DNA of 13,627 nucleotides. It comes from Bacillota bacterium. Its GTDB lineage: Bacteria; Bacillota; Clostridia; Christensenellales; Pumilibacteraceae. Location: positions 1-13,627 of the forward strand of contig WQZE01000016.1 of the NCBI GenBank assembly GCA_009780875.1. Direction: 5' to 3'. The notes beneath the pieces were generated by a model that searched no databases, was not told the DNA's origin, and saw nothing but the letters and a program-made list of their open reading frames with translations. A program made the translations under genes and the position numbers. This document shows, piece by piece, positions 6,128 to 13,407 of this stretch. Numbering within the stretch: the stretch's first letter is position 1; each line of letters starts with the position of its first letter.

Positions 6128-8209
6128 ATGGCGAGACAGTTTTCTTTGCAACAGATCCTAAACATTGGGATTATGGCACATATTGATGCCGGCAAAACGA
6201 CCACTACGGAGCGTATTTTGTTTTATAGTGGCAAGAGCCACAAGATTGGCGAGGTGCACGATGGGTCTGCTACGATGGACTGGATGGTGCAAGAGCAAGA
6301 GCGTGGTATTACTATCACGAGTGCGGCTACTACGACACAATGGAACAATCACCGTATCAACATTATTGATACACCGGGTCACGTGGACTTTACGGTAGAG
6401 GTGGAGCGGTCACTCAAAGTGCTTGACGGTGCGGTTGGTGTTTTTTGTGCGAGAGGTGGTGTGCAACCACAAAGCGAAACCGTTTGGAGACAAGCCAACA
6501 AGCACAAGGTGCCAAGGATGGCGTATGTCAACAAGATGGACCGTGATGGTGCTGATTTTTATAATGTAATGAAAATGATGAAGGACCGCCTTGGTGCAAA
6601 CCCTGTGGCAATCCAATTGCCGATTGGTGCAGAGGGTGGATTCAAGGGGCTGATTGACCTTGTGGAAATGAAAGCCTATATCTACACCAATGACTTGGGT
6701 ACGGACATCAAAGTAGAAGAAATCCCTGCGGATATGAAAGCAGAGGCGGACAAGTACAGGGGTATTATGATTGAGGCGGCGGCGGAAAGCGAAGATGCCT
6801 TGATGGAGAAGTTCTTTGAAAGTGGCACTTTGTCCAACGAAGAAATCAAAAAAGGTCTCAGAAAAGGCACGCTAGAAATGAAAATCACCCCAATGCTTTG
6901 CGGGTCAAGTTACCGCAACAAGGGTGTGCAAAAAATGTTGGATGCCGTGGTTGACTACTTGCCAAGCCCACTTGACATTGCGGCTATGAAAGGTGTGACA
7001 CCAAAGGGTGTAGAAGAAGAACGCAAAGCGGACGACAAGCAACCTTTCAGCGGACTTGCCTTCAAGATTATGGCGGACCCATTTGTTGGAAAACTTGCCT
7101 TTTTCAGGGTGTATAGCGGTACACTATCAAGCGGTAGTTATGTGCTCAACAGCACCAAAAACAAAAAAGAAAGAGTTGGGCGTATCATCCAAATGCACGC
7201 CAACAACCGTACAGAGATTGATGAGATTTGCACAGGTGACATTTGTGCTTTGGTCGGACTCAAAGATACTACGACGGGAGACACTTTGTGCGACCCTGAA
7301 AAGCCCATTATTTTGGAGAGTATGACCTTCCCTGAGCCTGTTATCAGAGTTGCGATTGAGCCAAAGACAAAAGATGGTCAAGAGAAAATGACGATGGCGC
7401 TCATCAAACTTGCCGAGGAGGACCCAACTTTCAAGACCAATACGGACCAAGAGACAGGTCAAACTTTGATTGCGGGTATGGGCGAGTTGCACCTTGAAAT
7501 CATTGTGGATAGACTTTTGAGAGAGTTCAAGGTAGAGGCCAATGTGGGCAAACCACAGGTTGCGTACAGAGAGGCTATCCGCAAAAAGGTTGAAAAGATT
7601 GAGGGTAAATATATCAAGCAAAGCGGTGGTAAGGGACAACACGGTCACTGTGTGATTGAGATGGAGCCTTTGCCTGCGGGGAGCGGATATGAGTTTGTTG
7701 ACAAGATTGTGGGTGGTGTGATTCCAAAAGAATATATTCCTGCCATTGACAAAGGTATCCAAGAAGCAAAAATGAGCGGTGTGTTGGCGGGCTATGAGAC
7801 CGTTGACTTCCGTGTGACCGTTGTGCACGGTTCCTACCACGAGGTGGACAGTAGCGAAATGGCGTTTAAGATTGCTGGTAGTATGGCTTTTAAGGAGGCT
7901 ATGCGTAAAGCGGACCCTGTCATTATGGAACCGATTATGAAAGTAGAGGTAGAGGTGCCTGAGGACTATTTGGGTACCGTTATGGGTGATATCACTCGTA
8001 GGCGTGGTATCCTCAATGGGACAGAGTCAAGAGCGGGCAGCCAAATGATCAAGGGTGATATTCCTTTGAGTGAGATGTTTGGATACTCTACGGATTTGCG
8101 AAGCAATACCCAAGGGCGTGGTAGTTACTCTATGGAGTTTAGCCATTATGCCGAAGTGCCAAAGAGCGTGGGTGAAAAGATTGCTGGCGACAAAGCAAAA
8201 AATAAATAG
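6128..8209 (+). CDS. fusA: Elongation factor G
   Basis: EF-G is the cytosolic GTPase that drives ribosome translocation and, with ribosome recycling factor, splits post-termination complexes. The 693-aa length is typical. The GTPase motifs are intact: AHIDAGKTT at 17-25 (G1), RGITI at 59-63 (G2), DTPGH at 81-85 (G3) and NKMD at 135-138 (G4). Domains II to V follow, including the domain IV tip region HGSYHEVDSSEMAFK, which enters the decoding site, and a canonical EPIMKVEVEVPEDYLG transition to domain V. The start ATG has GAGG at 6114-6117. It stands alone, with its own perfect promoter, rather than beside rpsL, rpsG and tuf as in the str operon of many bacteria. No residue looks out of place, so it is probably the main housekeeping copy. 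Confidence 0.98.
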   Translation: MARQFSLQQILNIGIMAHIDAGKTTTTERILFYSGKSHKIGEVHDGSATMDWMVQEQERGITITSAATTTQWNNHRINIIDTPGHVDFTVEVERSLKVLDGAVGVFCARGGVQPQSETVWRQANKHKVPRMAYVNKMDRDGADFYNVMKMMKDRLGANPVAIQLPIGAEGGFKGLIDLVEMKAYIYTNDLGTDIKVEEIPADMKAEADKYRGIMIEAAAESEDALMEKFFESGTLSNEEIKKGLRKGTLEMKITPMLCGSSYRNKGVQKMLDAVVDYLPSPLDIAAMKGVTPKGVEEERKADDKQPFSGLAFKIMADPFVGKLAFFRVYSGTLSSGSYVLNSTKNKKERVGRIIQMHANNRTEIDEICTGDICALVGLKDTTTGDTLCDPEKPIILESMTFPEPVIRVAIEPKTKDGQEKMTMALIKLAEEDPTFKTNTDQETGQTLIAGMGELHLEIIVDRLLREFKVEANVGKPQVAYREAIRKKVEKIEGKYIKQSGGKGQHGHCVIEMEPLPAGSGYEFVDKIVGGVIPKEYIPAIDKGIQEAKMSGVLAGYETVDFRVTVVHGSYHEVDSSEMAFKIAGSMAFKEAMRKADPVIMEPIMKVEVEVPEDYLGTVMGDITRRRGILNGTESRAGSQMIKGDIPLSEMFGYSTDLRSNTQGRGSYSMEFSHYAEVPKSVGEKIAGDKAKNK

Positions 8210-8290
8210 ACAAGAATAATTGGGCGTAATGGGCGTGTGCCAGGTGAAGTGCTCCCAAAGCGATGTGTAAAGGTGATGCGCAGAGCATAA

Positions 8291-8332
8291 GGAATTGCAT
8301 GCAGTTGTTGACGAACAGTTGTGTGCAATTTC
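8291..8332 (+). terminator. Long uninterrupted hairpin downstream of fusA
   Basis: Bases 8291-8309 pair without a break with 8314-8332, a 19-bp stem including five G-U pairs, closed by a GACG tetraloop. The tract after it is only moderately T-rich (TGTTTCTTTG), so it is not a textbook terminator. It begins 82 nt after the fusA stop and ends 19 nt before the ribosome site of the next gene. It may be a transcript end, an RNase processing site or a 3' stabiliser. Confidence 0.6.
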
Positions 8333-8364
8333 TGTTTCTTTGAGACGGTGAGGAGAGAGACAAT

Positions 8365-8607
8365 ATGGAAAGTGTGTTAGCCATTTTGTTGGCGGTTTTT
8401 GGATGGCTTTTTGGAGTCGTGGCGGTCATTTGTGCGATACTTGGTATCGTGACTACGGCGATGTATCACTACAAAAAGAGTGAGGGTGAAAACAATCAAT
8501 ACCTCCAAAACACAGCCACTCGGTATTGGACGATTTTTCTTGCCATTTCCATTGCGTTTGCGGTGGTGATGATGGTGACGATGGTGCTGGCGTTCGTGAA
8601 AGCATAG
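8365..8607 (+). CDS. Small two-helix membrane protein of unknown function
   Basis: An 80-aa protein starts at ATG 8365 behind AGGAG at 8351-8355. It has two clear hydrophobic helices, about residues 4-31 and 54-78, joined by a short hydrophilic loop containing KKSEGENNQ. This predicts a hairpin in the cytoplasmic membrane. The first helix contains GW and FG motifs and the second is rich in Val and Met. I do not recognise a family. It precedes a lipoprotein gene by 191 nt with no terminator visible between them, so the two may be co-transcribed. Confidence 0.8.
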   Translation: MESVLAILLAVFGWLFGVVAVICAILGIVTTAMYHYKKSEGENNQYLQNTATRYWTIFLAISIAFAVVMMVTMVLAFVKA

Positions 8608-8798
8608 AAGCAGTGAGTAAGTTTGTGTAGGGTTGTTTGATGGAGTGTTGGATTGAAGGAGTAGGGTGGAAATATCAAGAGGTCAATGCTTTGTAGGGTG
8701 GTTGCGTTGGGTCAAGTGTAGATGATGGTGATGGAGATATTTTGTAAAAAAGCCAGCAGGAGCACAAAGTTGTTGGTGTGGGACTACAAGGAGAGAGT

Positions 8799-9185
8799 AT
8801 GAAAAAAATACAAAGAATTTTTGTTTTGACGGTTTTGGTATGTGTGGTGGTCAGTGTTGCGACAGGGTGCATTATCAAAAAGACGCCAACGCAGTCCGCT
8901 AGCATAGAAAACGAGCAAGTGACTATCACCAAGGATGATATTTTTGACAGATATTCTGCTGTGGTGACGGGGGAAATTGTCAATGATGGAGAGAAGAGCA
9001 TTCTTGGTGTTGAAATAGAATATGGGTTTTACAATGAGCAAGGTGGCGTTTTGGAGAGTGCCAAAGATATTGTGGCAGGGCCTTTGGCTGTGGGAGAGAG
9101 AGCCATCTTTACTTGTCGGCAGTTGATTTTTGATAAAGGTGCTGTGCCAGTGAGCGCCAAGTTGATTAGAATGACTTTGCATTGA
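8799..9185 (+). CDS. FxLYD-like small lipoprotein
   Basis: The 128-aa protein starts at ATG 8799, 5 nt after AAGGAG (8788-8793); the open frame further upstream lacks a better start. It has an SPII signal peptide (KKIQR, hydrophobic stretch 7-20, lipobox VATGC with Cys24), so the mature protein should be tethered to the outer face of the membrane. After a Thr/Ser linker, residues about 50-128 match the FxLYD pattern: a GEIVNDGEKSILGVEIEYGFY core, an E-Q-G-G turn, then GPLAVGERAIF and a final beta-strand. FxLYD domains are small beta-sandwiches of unknown ligand, common in Bacillota lipoproteins. The stop TGA overlaps the first base of octamer array 3. Confidence 0.85.
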   Translation: MKKIQRIFVLTVLVCVVVSVATGCIIKKTPTQSASIENEQVTITKDDIFDRYSAVVTGEIVNDGEKSILGVEIEYGFYNEQGGVLESAKDIVAGPLAVGERAIFTCRQLIFDKGAVPVSAKLIRMTLH

Positions 9186-9210
9186 CAAGATAACAAGATA
9201 ACAAGATAAC
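9182..9210 (+). promoter_or_regulatory. Possible promoter overlapping the lipoprotein stop and octamer array 3
   Basis: A perfect TTGACA (9182-9187) overlaps the stop codon of the lipoprotein gene. At 17 nt from it the octamer array supplies GATAAC (9205-9210), a 4-of-6 match to TATAAT, and the same hexamer recurs every 8 nt. No better promoter was seen for the ABC-F operon. The -10 match is poor, so this is tentative. Confidence 0.3.
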
Positions 9211-9264
9211 AAGATAACAAGATAACAAGATAACAAGATAACAAGATAACAAGATAACAAGATA
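9185..9264. repeat. Octanucleotide tandem array 3, (ACAAGATA)x10
   Basis: Ten perfect copies of the 8-bp unit ACAAGATA begin at the last base of the lipoprotein stop codon and end 142 nt before the ABC-F start. There is no sequence variation among the copies. The array is outside any supported reading frame, so copy-number change cannot shift a protein frame here, but it would alter the length of the spacer or leader in front of the ABC-F operon. The antisense translation is a monotonous Leu/Ile/Cys/Tyr/Val repeat and is not a gene. The 9265-9406 spacer that follows holds no other feature that I can support. Confidence 0.95.
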
Positions 9265-9406
9265 AATAAAAATTAAAAAGGTGTGTTTGCGGGAGTCATC
9301 CGATGTCACAAGGGGATGGGTTGTTGTGGCTGGCATTTGTGAGACAGTGGTCTAGCAAGGCAACCAAGTGACAAAAAAGTTGGGAGACCAAAAAGGGAAA
9401 ATATCA

Positions 9407-10984
9407 ATGGTAAATGTAAACAATGTGTCATTGCAGTATGGCAGTAGAGTGCTTTTTAAGGATGTCAATATCAAGTTTACGGCGGGCAATTGCTACGGCG
9501 TGATTGGTGCCAACGGAGCGGGCAAAAGTACTTTTCTCAAAATTTTGAGTGGAGAACTTGAACCCAATACAGGGGATGTGACCATTGAAAAAAACAAGCG
9601 GATGTCTGTACTCAAACAGGACCAAAATATCTATGATGAGGACACGGTGCGGGGTGCGGTGATGCGTGGGCACAGCCGAATGATGGAAGTCATTGTGCAA
9701 AAGGATGCCTTGTATGCCAAGCCTGATTTTGGAGATGCCGATGGACTCAAAGCCGCCGAACTAGAAGAGGAGTTTGCGGAGATGGACGGGTGGAATGCGG
9801 AGTCCAATGCAGAGAATTTGCTCAACTCTCTCAAAGTGCCGAGTGAATTGTTTGACACCCCAATGTCCCAAGTGGAGCCCAAAATCAAGGTCAAGGTTTT
9901 GCTTGCGTCGGCATTGTTTGGGAGCCCGGATATTTTGCTTTTGGATGAGCCCACCAACAACTTGGATATCAAAAGCGTCAAGTGGTTGGAGGACTATTTG
10001 ATGGAGATGGGCGGCACGATTATTATTGTGTCACACAATAGGCACTTTCTCAACAAGGTGTGCACGCATATGTGTGATGTGGATTTTAGAGCCATCAATA
10101 TTTTTGTGGGCAACTATGATTTTTGGTATGAGACCAGCCAGTTGATAGCAAGGCAACAAAGGGACCAAAACAAAAAGAGTGAGCAAAGAGCCAAGGAGTT
10201 GCAAGACTTTATTGCAAGGTTTAGTGCCAATGCATCCAAGTCCAAACAGGCGACCAGTCGCAAAAAGGAACTTGAAAAACTCAAAATTGAGGATATCAAG
10301 CCCTCCAATCGCAAGTACCCCTTTGTGGAGTTCAAGCCAGAAAGAGTGCCGGGCAATGATTTGTTGACAGTAGAGGGGCTCACCAAAAAAGGTTTTTTTG
10401 AGAATGTGAGTTTCTCCATCAAAAAAGATGACAAGGTTGCTTTTATTGCGGACAAGACCACGAGTGTCACAATGCTTTTTGATATTTTGATGGGCGTGCA
10501 AAAAGCGGACAGTGGAGAGTTCAAGTGGGGCAAGACCATTACACCGGCGTATTTGCCACAAAATAATGACAGTTTTTTTGAGGGCTGTGATATGACTTTG
10601 GTGCAATGGCTTGGGCAGTACTCCAAAGACAACAACCAAGAGTTTTTGCGTGGGTGGCTTGGTCGTATGTTGTTTAGTGGCGAAGAGGCACTCAAAAAAG
10701 CCAAGGTTTTGTCAGGGGGAGAAAAGGTGCGTTGTATGCTTGCGAGAACGATGCTTATGCAAGGCAACTTTTTGCTCTTGGACGAGCCCACCAATCACCT
10801 TGACTTGGAGAGCATCACGGCACTCAACAAGGGTATGAGCAACACGCCCAACAATACAATGTTTATCACACACGATGAGGAGATTGTTGCCACCGTGGCA
10901 ACCCGTATCATAGAAATCAAGGATGGCAAGAAAGTCTTTGACAAGGATTGCCCATATGAGGAGTACTTGGAAAAGTATTGCTAG
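9407..10984 (+). CDS. ABC-F family ATPase, YkpA/YbiT type
   Basis: ABC-F proteins are soluble twin-ATPase factors, most of which act on the ribosome E site; they have no membrane domain. This one is 525 aa from ATG 9407 (AGGGA at 9394-9398). GTG 9368 with AAGG before it is an alternative, but family members begin near this MVNVNNVSL. The first nucleotide-binding domain has Walker A GANGAGKST (34-42) and Walker B LLLDEPTNNLD (Asp180, Glu181), with a degenerate signature (VEPKIKVKVLLASALFG). The charged linker spans about residues 235-310. The second domain keeps LSGGEK (435-440) and LLLDEPTNHLD (Asp459, Glu460), but its Walker A region is IADKTTSVTMLF (347 onward) and lacks the GxxGxGK(S/T) lysine. 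I recall this degeneracy from related YkpA-type proteins, so it is probably a subfamily trait. It leads a tight cluster with mrnC and the PIN and ASCH genes. Confidence 0.93.
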   Translation: MVNVNNVSLQYGSRVLFKDVNIKFTAGNCYGVIGANGAGKSTFLKILSGELEPNTGDVTIEKNKRMSVLKQDQNIYDEDTVRGAVMRGHSRMMEVIVQKDALYAKPDFGDADGLKAAELEEEFAEMDGWNAESNAENLLNSLKVPSELFDTPMSQVEPKIKVKVLLASALFGSPDILLLDEPTNNLDIKSVKWLEDYLMEMGGTIIIVSHNRHFLNKVCTHMCDVDFRAINIFVGNYDFWYETSQLIARQQRDQNKKSEQRAKELQDFIARFSANASKSKQATSRKKELEKLKIEDIKPSNRKYPFVEFKPERVPGNDLLTVEGLTKKGFFENVSFSIKKDDKVAFIADKTTSVTMLFDILMGVQKADSGEFKWGKTITPAYLPQNNDSFFEGCDMTLVQWLGQYSKDNNQEFLRGWLGRMLFSGEEALKKAKVLSGGEKVRCMLARTMLMQGNFLLLDEPTNHLDLESITALNKGMSNTPNNTMFITHDEEIVATVATRIIEIKDGKKVFDKDCPYEEYLEKYC

Positions 10985-11014
10985 GATTTTGCAAAAATTG
11001 GAGTATCAACAAGA

Positions 11015-11404
11015 ATGGATAAAAAACTGGGGGTCAATTTTTTGAGTGCATCGGCTCTCAGTTTTGTGGGGGATGGGGTGCATAGTTTGTTTGTGCGGAG
11101 CGTCTTGGCACAAAAGCACGATTTCAAGTCTGGACAGTTGCACAAGGAGGCAAGCCGATTTGTGTCAGCGGTGGCACAGGCAAAGTTTGTGGAGAGCGTG
11201 CTTGACAAACTGACCGAGCAAGAACAAGCCATCTACGCACGGTGTAAAAATGCCCACGCTGACCAAAAGCCAAAATCGTGCTCGTTTGACCAATACAAAA
11301 GAGCGACAGGTTTGGAGGGTGTGCTCGGCTGGCTTTGGTTGCTGGGGGAAAAAGAGCGAGTGGTGGAGATTGTGGATTGGCAAATGAGTGGCTTGCAAGA
11401 GTGA
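11015..11404 (+). CDS. mrnC: Mini-ribonuclease III (Mini-III)
   Basis: Mini-III is a dimeric double-strand-specific RNase made of an RNase III catalytic domain without the dsRNA-binding domain. In Bacillus subtilis it matures both ends of 23S rRNA. This 129-aa protein is the usual length and shows the family landmarks: FVGDGVHSLFVR with the metal-binding Asp20, QLHKEASRFVSAVAQA, the basic substrate loop CKNAHADQKPKS, and TGLEGVLGWLWLLG with the second catalytic acid Glu101. The family often has MGDAVYE where this protein has VGDGVHS, a mild change beside the catalytic Asp. ATG 11015 follows GGAG at 11000-11003 and lies 30 nt after the ABC-F stop, so translation from one operon mRNA is likely. 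It is not beside cysS or rlmB, its frequent partners in Bacillota. Confidence 0.93.
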   Translation: MDKKLGVNFLSASALSFVGDGVHSLFVRSVLAQKHDFKSGQLHKEASRFVSAVAQAKFVESVLDKLTEQEQAIYARCKNAHADQKPKSCSFDQYKRATGLEGVLGWLWLLGEKERVVEIVDWQMSGLQE

Positions 11405-11477
11405 AAGATATTTTTTCGGTCTTGGGAATGGTGATAAAAACAAAAGAGATGATGGATTTGGTATGGCGGAGTAGAAT

Positions 11478-13004
11478 ATGAAATATATTTTGTTGGACAC
11501 CAATATATTGATATATAGGGAGGGTGAGCAGAGGCTTTCTTGTGAGATAGAAAGTTTTTTTGCGTTGCTTGCGGATAGTGAGGAGTACAGGGTCAAGATA
11601 CACCCGCTCAGTATCCAAGAGTTGGAGGGGCACAAAAATCAAACACAAAGGGATACAATGCTGTCCAAAATCAAGGCGTATAAACAATTGAGTGAACCGC
11701 CAATCCCAACGGGTGAGTTTTTGAAACGTGTGGGGGGTGCGGATAGTGGAAACGATGGGATAGATAATCAGTTGCTTTATGCAATCCAACAATCCTGCTG
11801 TGATTTAATGGTGACAAATGACAAGGGGTTGCTCAAAAAGGCACAAAAAATAGGATTGGGGGATAAGGTATACAGCGTAGAAATTGCTATTGAGTTTTTG
11901 GAGAGTCTCCTAAAAAAAGAGAAAGAGACCGATGTAAAGAAAACTTTTGCAGAGTTGCAAGAAAAGTATTTGTATCATCTTGAACTTAAAGACGCTATTT
12001 TTGATGGGTTACGAAAAAATTATTGGGAGTTTGACGAGTGGTATAAGAGAAAAAGTGGGCAAGAAAAGAAGGCTTTTGTAACCTATAAAGGAGATACGAA
12101 TGAACTGGGCAGTTTTTTGTTGTTGCAAATAGAGGAACCTAAGGACTTGGTAGACAACTGTGCGCAACCCTTGCCACAAGAAAAATCGCTCAAAATATCC
12201 ACTTTGATTGTGACCGACCATCAAAAGGCCTTTGGAGAGTTGTTTGTCAAAACTATTTTTGAGTGTGCGGTAAAAAATGATTTGAGACAAATATATTGCA
12301 CGGTTTTTGAAAACGATGAGACAAAGACATTGGTCAAATTGCTTGTGGAGTATGGATTTGAGAAGTATACCACCAAAACCACTCTTCGTGGGGATAGGGG
12401 TGAGGGCGAGGAGTCGGTATATCTGCATACAATATGCAAAGAGCATACAAGGTACCCTATGGTAAAAACGAGTGATGGCAATGCTTGGGTGGTACCCATA
12501 GATACCCGCTATCACGAGAGACTTTTCCCGGAGTATTGCAATCCGCATAATCGGCAGATAACGATGGCACAGTACGAATACCAAGGCAAAGCCATCAAAA
12601 AAGCCTATCTTTGTAATGCGAATACAAAGAGTATAGAGCCTGGTGATGTATTGTTTTTTTATCACAGTCGAAATGTCGACCAGCATAGTTGCCAAGCCAA
12701 GAAAGCGAAGTCAATCACTACGGTGGGCGTGGTGGACAAAGTGTTTAGGGCCCAAAGTGTGGGGAGTGTGGATGTGTTGCAAAAGTGGGTGGTGCGTCGT
12801 ACGGTTTATGAAAAAGATGAAATAGAAAAATATTATCAAAAAAATGGGTTAGTGATATTGTTCAAGCATTTTGTGACTTTGGAGGGGGTTGGTGTGAAGA
12901 TGCCGGACATTGGGCAAAGTATTCCACAAAGCATTATGGGATTGAAAAAAGAGCAAGTGGAGCAAATTGTTGCATTGGCGAATACAAAACAATTGGTTGA
13001 ATAA
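11478..13004 (+). CDS. PIN nuclease - GNAT-like - PUA-like (ASCH/EVE-type) fusion protein
   Basis: This 508-aa cytosolic protein joins three RNA- or translation-linked domains. Residues 1-140 are a PIN domain with the acidic set Asp7 (LLDTNIL), Glu48 (QELEGHK), Asp96 (IDNQLLYA) and Asp115 (VTNDKGLLKKA), so nuclease activity is plausible. Residues about 155-320 have a GNAT-like fold: helices with DEWYKRK, central strands, SLKISTLIV (237-245), a loop HQKAFG (248-253) in place of the usual R/Q-x-x-G-x-G/A acetyl-CoA loop, and YGFEKY near the end. The first loop glycine is Ala251, so acetyl transfer is uncertain. Residues 326-508 resemble ASCH/EVE PUA-like proteins (PGDVLFFYHSRN, TVYEKDEIEKYY, final IPQSIMGL). 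Start ATG 11478 has GGAG at 11468-11471. I recall this architecture as widespread but uncharacterised. RNA processing, stress response or a toxin-like role are inferences. Confidence 0.85.
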   Translation: MKYILLDTNILIYREGEQRLSCEIESFFALLADSEEYRVKIHPLSIQELEGHKNQTQRDTMLSKIKAYKQLSEPPIPTGEFLKRVGGADSGNDGIDNQLLYAIQQSCCDLMVTNDKGLLKKAQKIGLGDKVYSVEIAIEFLESLLKKEKETDVKKTFAELQEKYLYHLELKDAIFDGLRKNYWEFDEWYKRKSGQEKKAFVTYKGDTNELGSFLLLQIEEPKDLVDNCAQPLPQEKSLKISTLIVTDHQKAFGELFVKTIFECAVKNDLRQIYCTVFENDETKTLVKLLVEYGFEKYTTKTTLRGDRGEGEESVYLHTICKEHTRYPMVKTSDGNAWVVPIDTRYHERLFPEYCNPHNRQITMAQYEYQGKAIKKAYLCNANTKSIEPGDVLFFYHSRNVDQHSCQAKKAKSITTVGVVDKVFRAQSVGSVDVLQKWVVRRTVYEKDEIEKYYQKNGLVILFKHFVTLEGVGVKMPDIGQSIPQSIMGLKKEQVEQIVALANTKQLVE

Positions 13005-13023
13005 TCCGCTCAGTTGGGGAAAT

Positions 13024-13407
13024 ATGTGTAAAATATTGATATCAATCAAGCCTCAATATGCAAAAAAAATATTTGAGGGGAGCAAGGTGTATGAGTTTAG
13101 AAAAGTTGGGTTTGCAAGGGGTGTACAACGAATGGTTGTATATGTGACAAGCCCCATTGGTAAAGTATGGGGAGAAGTGGAGGTTTTGCAGGTGCTTAAA
13201 GATAAACCCCAAAGTATATGGAAACAGACAACCAACCCCAAGGGTGCAAGAGGGATTGATAAGAAAGCATACGATGAGTATTATCAAGGTGGTAAAAAGG
13301 CGGTGGTCTTGCGGTTGGGGCAAGCGGTACGCTATGACCAAGAAAAGTTGTTGCAAGATTTTGGGGTCAAGGTGGCACCACAATCTTTTGTTTATTTGGA
13401 ATCATAG
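13024..13407 (+). CDS. ASCH domain protein (PUA-like, RNA-linked)
   Basis: The 127-aa protein is a single ASCH domain, a PUA-related beta-barrel thought to bind RNA or modified nucleotides. The N-terminal ILISIKPQYAKKIFEGSKVY with following EFRK is the family hallmark, with Lys and Arg lining the supposed ligand pocket. Next come the core strands MVVYVTSPIGKVWGEVEV and the terminal APQSFVYLE. ATG 13024 is preferred over the upstream open frame because GGGGA (13016-13020) precedes it, the domain begins right there, and it lies 19 nt after the stop of the PIN-GNAT gene. The two genes therefore probably form one transcription unit. Both proteins carry a PUA-like domain ending in a P-Q-S motif, suggesting related ligand pockets. 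Its substrate is unknown. Confidence 0.88.
   Translation: MCKILISIKPQYAKKIFEGSKVYEFRKVGFARGVQRMVVYVTSPIGKVWGEVEVLQVLKDKPQSIWKQTTNPKGARGIDKKAYDEYYQGGKKAVVLRLGQAVRYDQEKLLQDFGVKVAPQSFVYLES

Noticed and set aside
8784..9260. Minus-strand frame with LSCYLVIL repeats
   Set aside because: Antisense of octamer array 3 and of the lipoprotein gene; low complexity.
9185..9264. CRISPR-like array
   Set aside because: The units are 8 bp with no spacers and no cas genes nearby; it is a simple tandem repeat.
9368..9406. Upstream GTG start of the ABC-F protein
   Set aside because: It adds 13 residues absent from the usual family N-terminus; ATG 9407 with AGGGA fits better, although the GTG has an AAGG before it.
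12967..13023. Extended start of the ASCH protein inside the PIN-GNAT gene
   Set aside because: The extra 19 residues do not match the ASCH fold, and the ATG at 13024 has a GGGGA before it and begins exactly at the domain.
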